Assembly: GCA_905236835.1 (NCBI GenBank)
Contig: CAJOQY010000115.1
Location: forward strand, 1-7,603
Source: an uncultured Oscillibacter sp.
Lineage (GTDB): Bacteria > Bacillota > Clostridia > Oscillospirales > Oscillospiraceae
DNA: 7,603 bases
Reading direction: 5' to 3'
Numbering within the stretch: position 1 is the first letter of the stretch; each line of letters starts with the position of its first letter. A program made the translations under genes and the position numbers. Below, one piece after another: positions 6,621 through 7,603 of this stretch. A model generated the notes under the pieces. The model was not told the DNA's origin and did no database searches. It worked only from the letters and a program-made list of their open reading frames with translations.

Positions 6621-6703
6621 CGTTCTGATCGCGCGGCTGTATATAAAACAGCCGTCTGTAAGAAAATAATGAAAATTTTAAAGTTTTAATCGGAGGAGAT
6701 CTC
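6621..6703 (+). promoter_or_regulatory. Transcribed leader of rplM with a 7-bp hairpin; possible ribosomal protein autoregulatory element
   Basis: The predicted leader contains CGGCTGT (6634-6640) and ACAGCCG (6648-6654), a perfect 7-bp stem with a 7-base A/T loop. No T tract follows, so it is not a terminator. An A-rich linker leads to the ribosome binding site GGAGG at 6692-6696. Firmicutes rplM transcripts often carry an L13 leader RNA (Rfam L13_leader) bound by L13. The position fits, but I cannot confirm the consensus by eye. Confidence 0.4.
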
Positions 6704-6743
6704 ATGTCCAATTCCAGAGCGAAAAAAAACCGGCGGAACCTAT
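6704..6743 (+). other. rplM: Upstream, out-of-frame start of rplM with an A8 run
   Basis: An ATG at 6704 has the ideal ribosome binding site GGAGG with 7-base spacing, but its frame reads only 60 residues before a stop at 6884-6886. After eight codons (MSNSRAKK) it meets eight consecutive A residues (6722-6729). Dropping one A joins it to the L13 frame, giving an N-terminus reading MSNSRAKK-TGGTYM-ENPSGIERKW. The residues TYM just before the L13 body match the MSTYM-type start common in Firmicutes L13. This suggests the L13 frame really continues upstream of 6744. Either the assembly has one extra A, or expression uses transcript slippage or a +1 ribosomal shift. Confidence 0.75.
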
Positions 6744-7166
6744 ATGGAAAATCCGTCCGGGATCGAACGCAAATGGTATGTATTGGACGCCGCGGGAAAG
6801 CCGCTGGGCAAAACCGCCGTCCAAGCCGCCGATTTGCTGCGCGGAAAACTCAAACCCACTTACACCCCCCATGCCGACTGCGGTGATAACGTGATTATCA
6901 TCAACGCTGGAAAAGCCGTATTGACCGGAAAAAAACTCCAGCAGAAATATTATCGCACGCATTCCGGATGGGTAGGCGGCCTGAAAGAAACGCCCTATCG
7001 CATTCTTATGCAGGACAATCCGGAACTGGCTATGAAAATCGCTGTCCGCGGCATGATGCCCCGGAACACGGTTTGCAGAGCGTCCCTGAAACGCCTGCAC
7101 ATTTACGCGGACGAAAATCACGTCCATCAGGCGCAGAAACCCGTCAATTGGCCCGTCGCCGAATGA
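6744..7166 (+). CDS. rplM: 50S ribosomal protein L13 (uL13)
   Basis: L13 is an early-assembling large-subunit protein that binds 23S rRNA. The 140 residues contain the family's main blocks: IERKWYVLDAAGKPLG (7-22), LLRGKLKPTYTPHADCGD (31-48), VIIINAGKAVLTGKK (50-64), KYYRTHSGWVGGLKE (68-82) and VRGMMPRNTVCRASLKRL (101-118). In the last block a Cys replaces the Gly or Ser usual at residue 111. The coordinates use the first in-frame ATG, which has only a weak GGCGGA site before it. The strong ribosome binding site belongs to an ATG 40 bases upstream in another frame, and the true start is probably 6704 with a one-base correction. It is followed by rpsI after 30 bases, the standard rplM-rpsI operon. 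Confidence 0.95.
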   Translation: MENPSGIERKWYVLDAAGKPLGKTAVQAADLLRGKLKPTYTPHADCGDNVIIINAGKAVLTGKKLQQKYYRTHSGWVGGLKETPYRILMQDNPELAMKIAVRGMMPRNTVCRASLKRLHIYADENHVHQAQKPVNWPVAE

Positions 7167-7196
7167 TTGTGAATTTTTAAGGAGGAAGCAGGCAAT

Positions 7197-7601
7197 ATGT
7201 ATCAGTCGAAGAAACCCTATCTGTACGGAACCGGACGCCGGAAATCCTCTGTCGCCCGCGTGCATCTGTTCCCCGGCGGCGAAGGGAGCATTACAATCAA
7301 TGGCCGTGATATTGACGAATATTTTGGCCTTGATACATTGAAGATGGTCGTCCGCCAGCCTCTGGAAGCGACCGGCAATGTGGGCAAAGTGGACATTACC
7401 GCGACCGTCACGGGCGGCGGCGTCTCCGGGCAGGCCGGCGCGCTCCGTCACGGCATTTCCCGCGCTTTATTGTTATTAAGCGAGGACAACCGGCCTATTC
7501 TGAAAAAAGCCGGATTCCTCACGCGTGATCCGCGCATGAAAGAGCGCAAGAAATACGGCCTGAAAGCGGCCCGCCGCGCTCCGCAGTTCTCCAAGCGTTA
7601 A
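7197..7601 (+). CDS. rpsI: 30S ribosomal protein S9 (uS9)
   Basis: S9 lies in the head of the small subunit, and its C-terminal tail reaches the P-site tRNA anticodon loop. The 134 residues are complete and of normal length. Visible family blocks are [15 protein letters not shown] (10-24), [12 protein letters not shown] (32-43), the signature [19 protein letters not shown] (73-91), and the basic tail [17 protein letters not shown] (118-134) ending in the tRNA-contacting Arg. AAGGAGG (7179-7185) with 11-base spacing serves the ATG. It is cotranscribed with rplM from the promoter at 6586. The stop codon ends two bases before the window edge, so any terminator lies outside. Confidence 0.98.
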   Translation: MYQSKKPYLYGTGRRKSSVARVHLFPGGEGSITINGRDIDEYFGLDTLKMVVRQPLEATGNVGKVDITATVTGGGVSGQAGALRHGISRALLLLSEDNRPILKKAGFLTRDPRMKERKKYGLKAARRAPQFSKR

Positions 7602-7603
7602 AA

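Noticed and set aside
6702..7451. A 249-codon open frame antisense to rplM and rpsI
   Set aside because: It lies opposite two certain ribosomal protein genes, has no recognisable domain, and its openness follows from codon bias on the coding strand.

Overview
The window looks like chromosomal housekeeping sequence from a Firmicutes bacterium, probably class Clostridia (Oscillospirales-like). Reasons: strong GGAGG-type ribosome binding sites, a DUF2508 (YaaL-like) gene paired with bofA, a class A PBP and RluA-family enzyme of the clostridial style, and a rplM-rpsI pair. Genes are moderately GC-rich with many GCG and CGC codons, while the spacers are almost pure A/T. The exact lineage is inferred, not proven.

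Layout from left to right. (1) Minus strand, 1-1157: the N-terminal half of the AAA+ ATPase RarA/MgsA, which runs off the left edge, preceded by a 147-residue protein of unknown function. (2) An A/T-rich divergent spacer (1158-1370), then an RluA-family pseudouridine synthase on the plus strand (1371-2366). (3) A strong hairpin terminator (2391-2424) between convergent genes. (4) Minus strand: tadA (tRNA A34 deaminase) followed by a bifunctional class A penicillin-binding protein, possibly one operon. (5) Plus strand: a YaaL-like DUF2508 protein with an unusual repeat-bearing tail, then bofA, then a likely terminator. (6) Plus strand: a clear extended -10 promoter, a leader with a hairpin, then rplM and rpsI (ribosomal proteins uL13 and uS9), ending 2 bases before the window edge.

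Functional themes are translation (tadA, the pseudouridine synthase, rplM, rpsI), cell-wall synthesis (PBP), replication-fork maintenance (rarA) and sporulation-type membrane regulation (bofA). In Bacillus, tadA and yaaL-bofA flank dnaX-yaaK-recR. Here tadA and yaaL-bofA are divergent neighbours with nothing between them, which looks like a rearranged remnant of that cluster.

I see no mobile element, CRISPR array, defence system or clearly new multi-gene system. The most interesting point is the start of rplM: its strong ribosome binding site and ATG are one base out of frame with the L13 body, and the two frames are joined by a run of eight A residues. This is either an indel in the assembly or real slippage or frameshifting in an essential gene.
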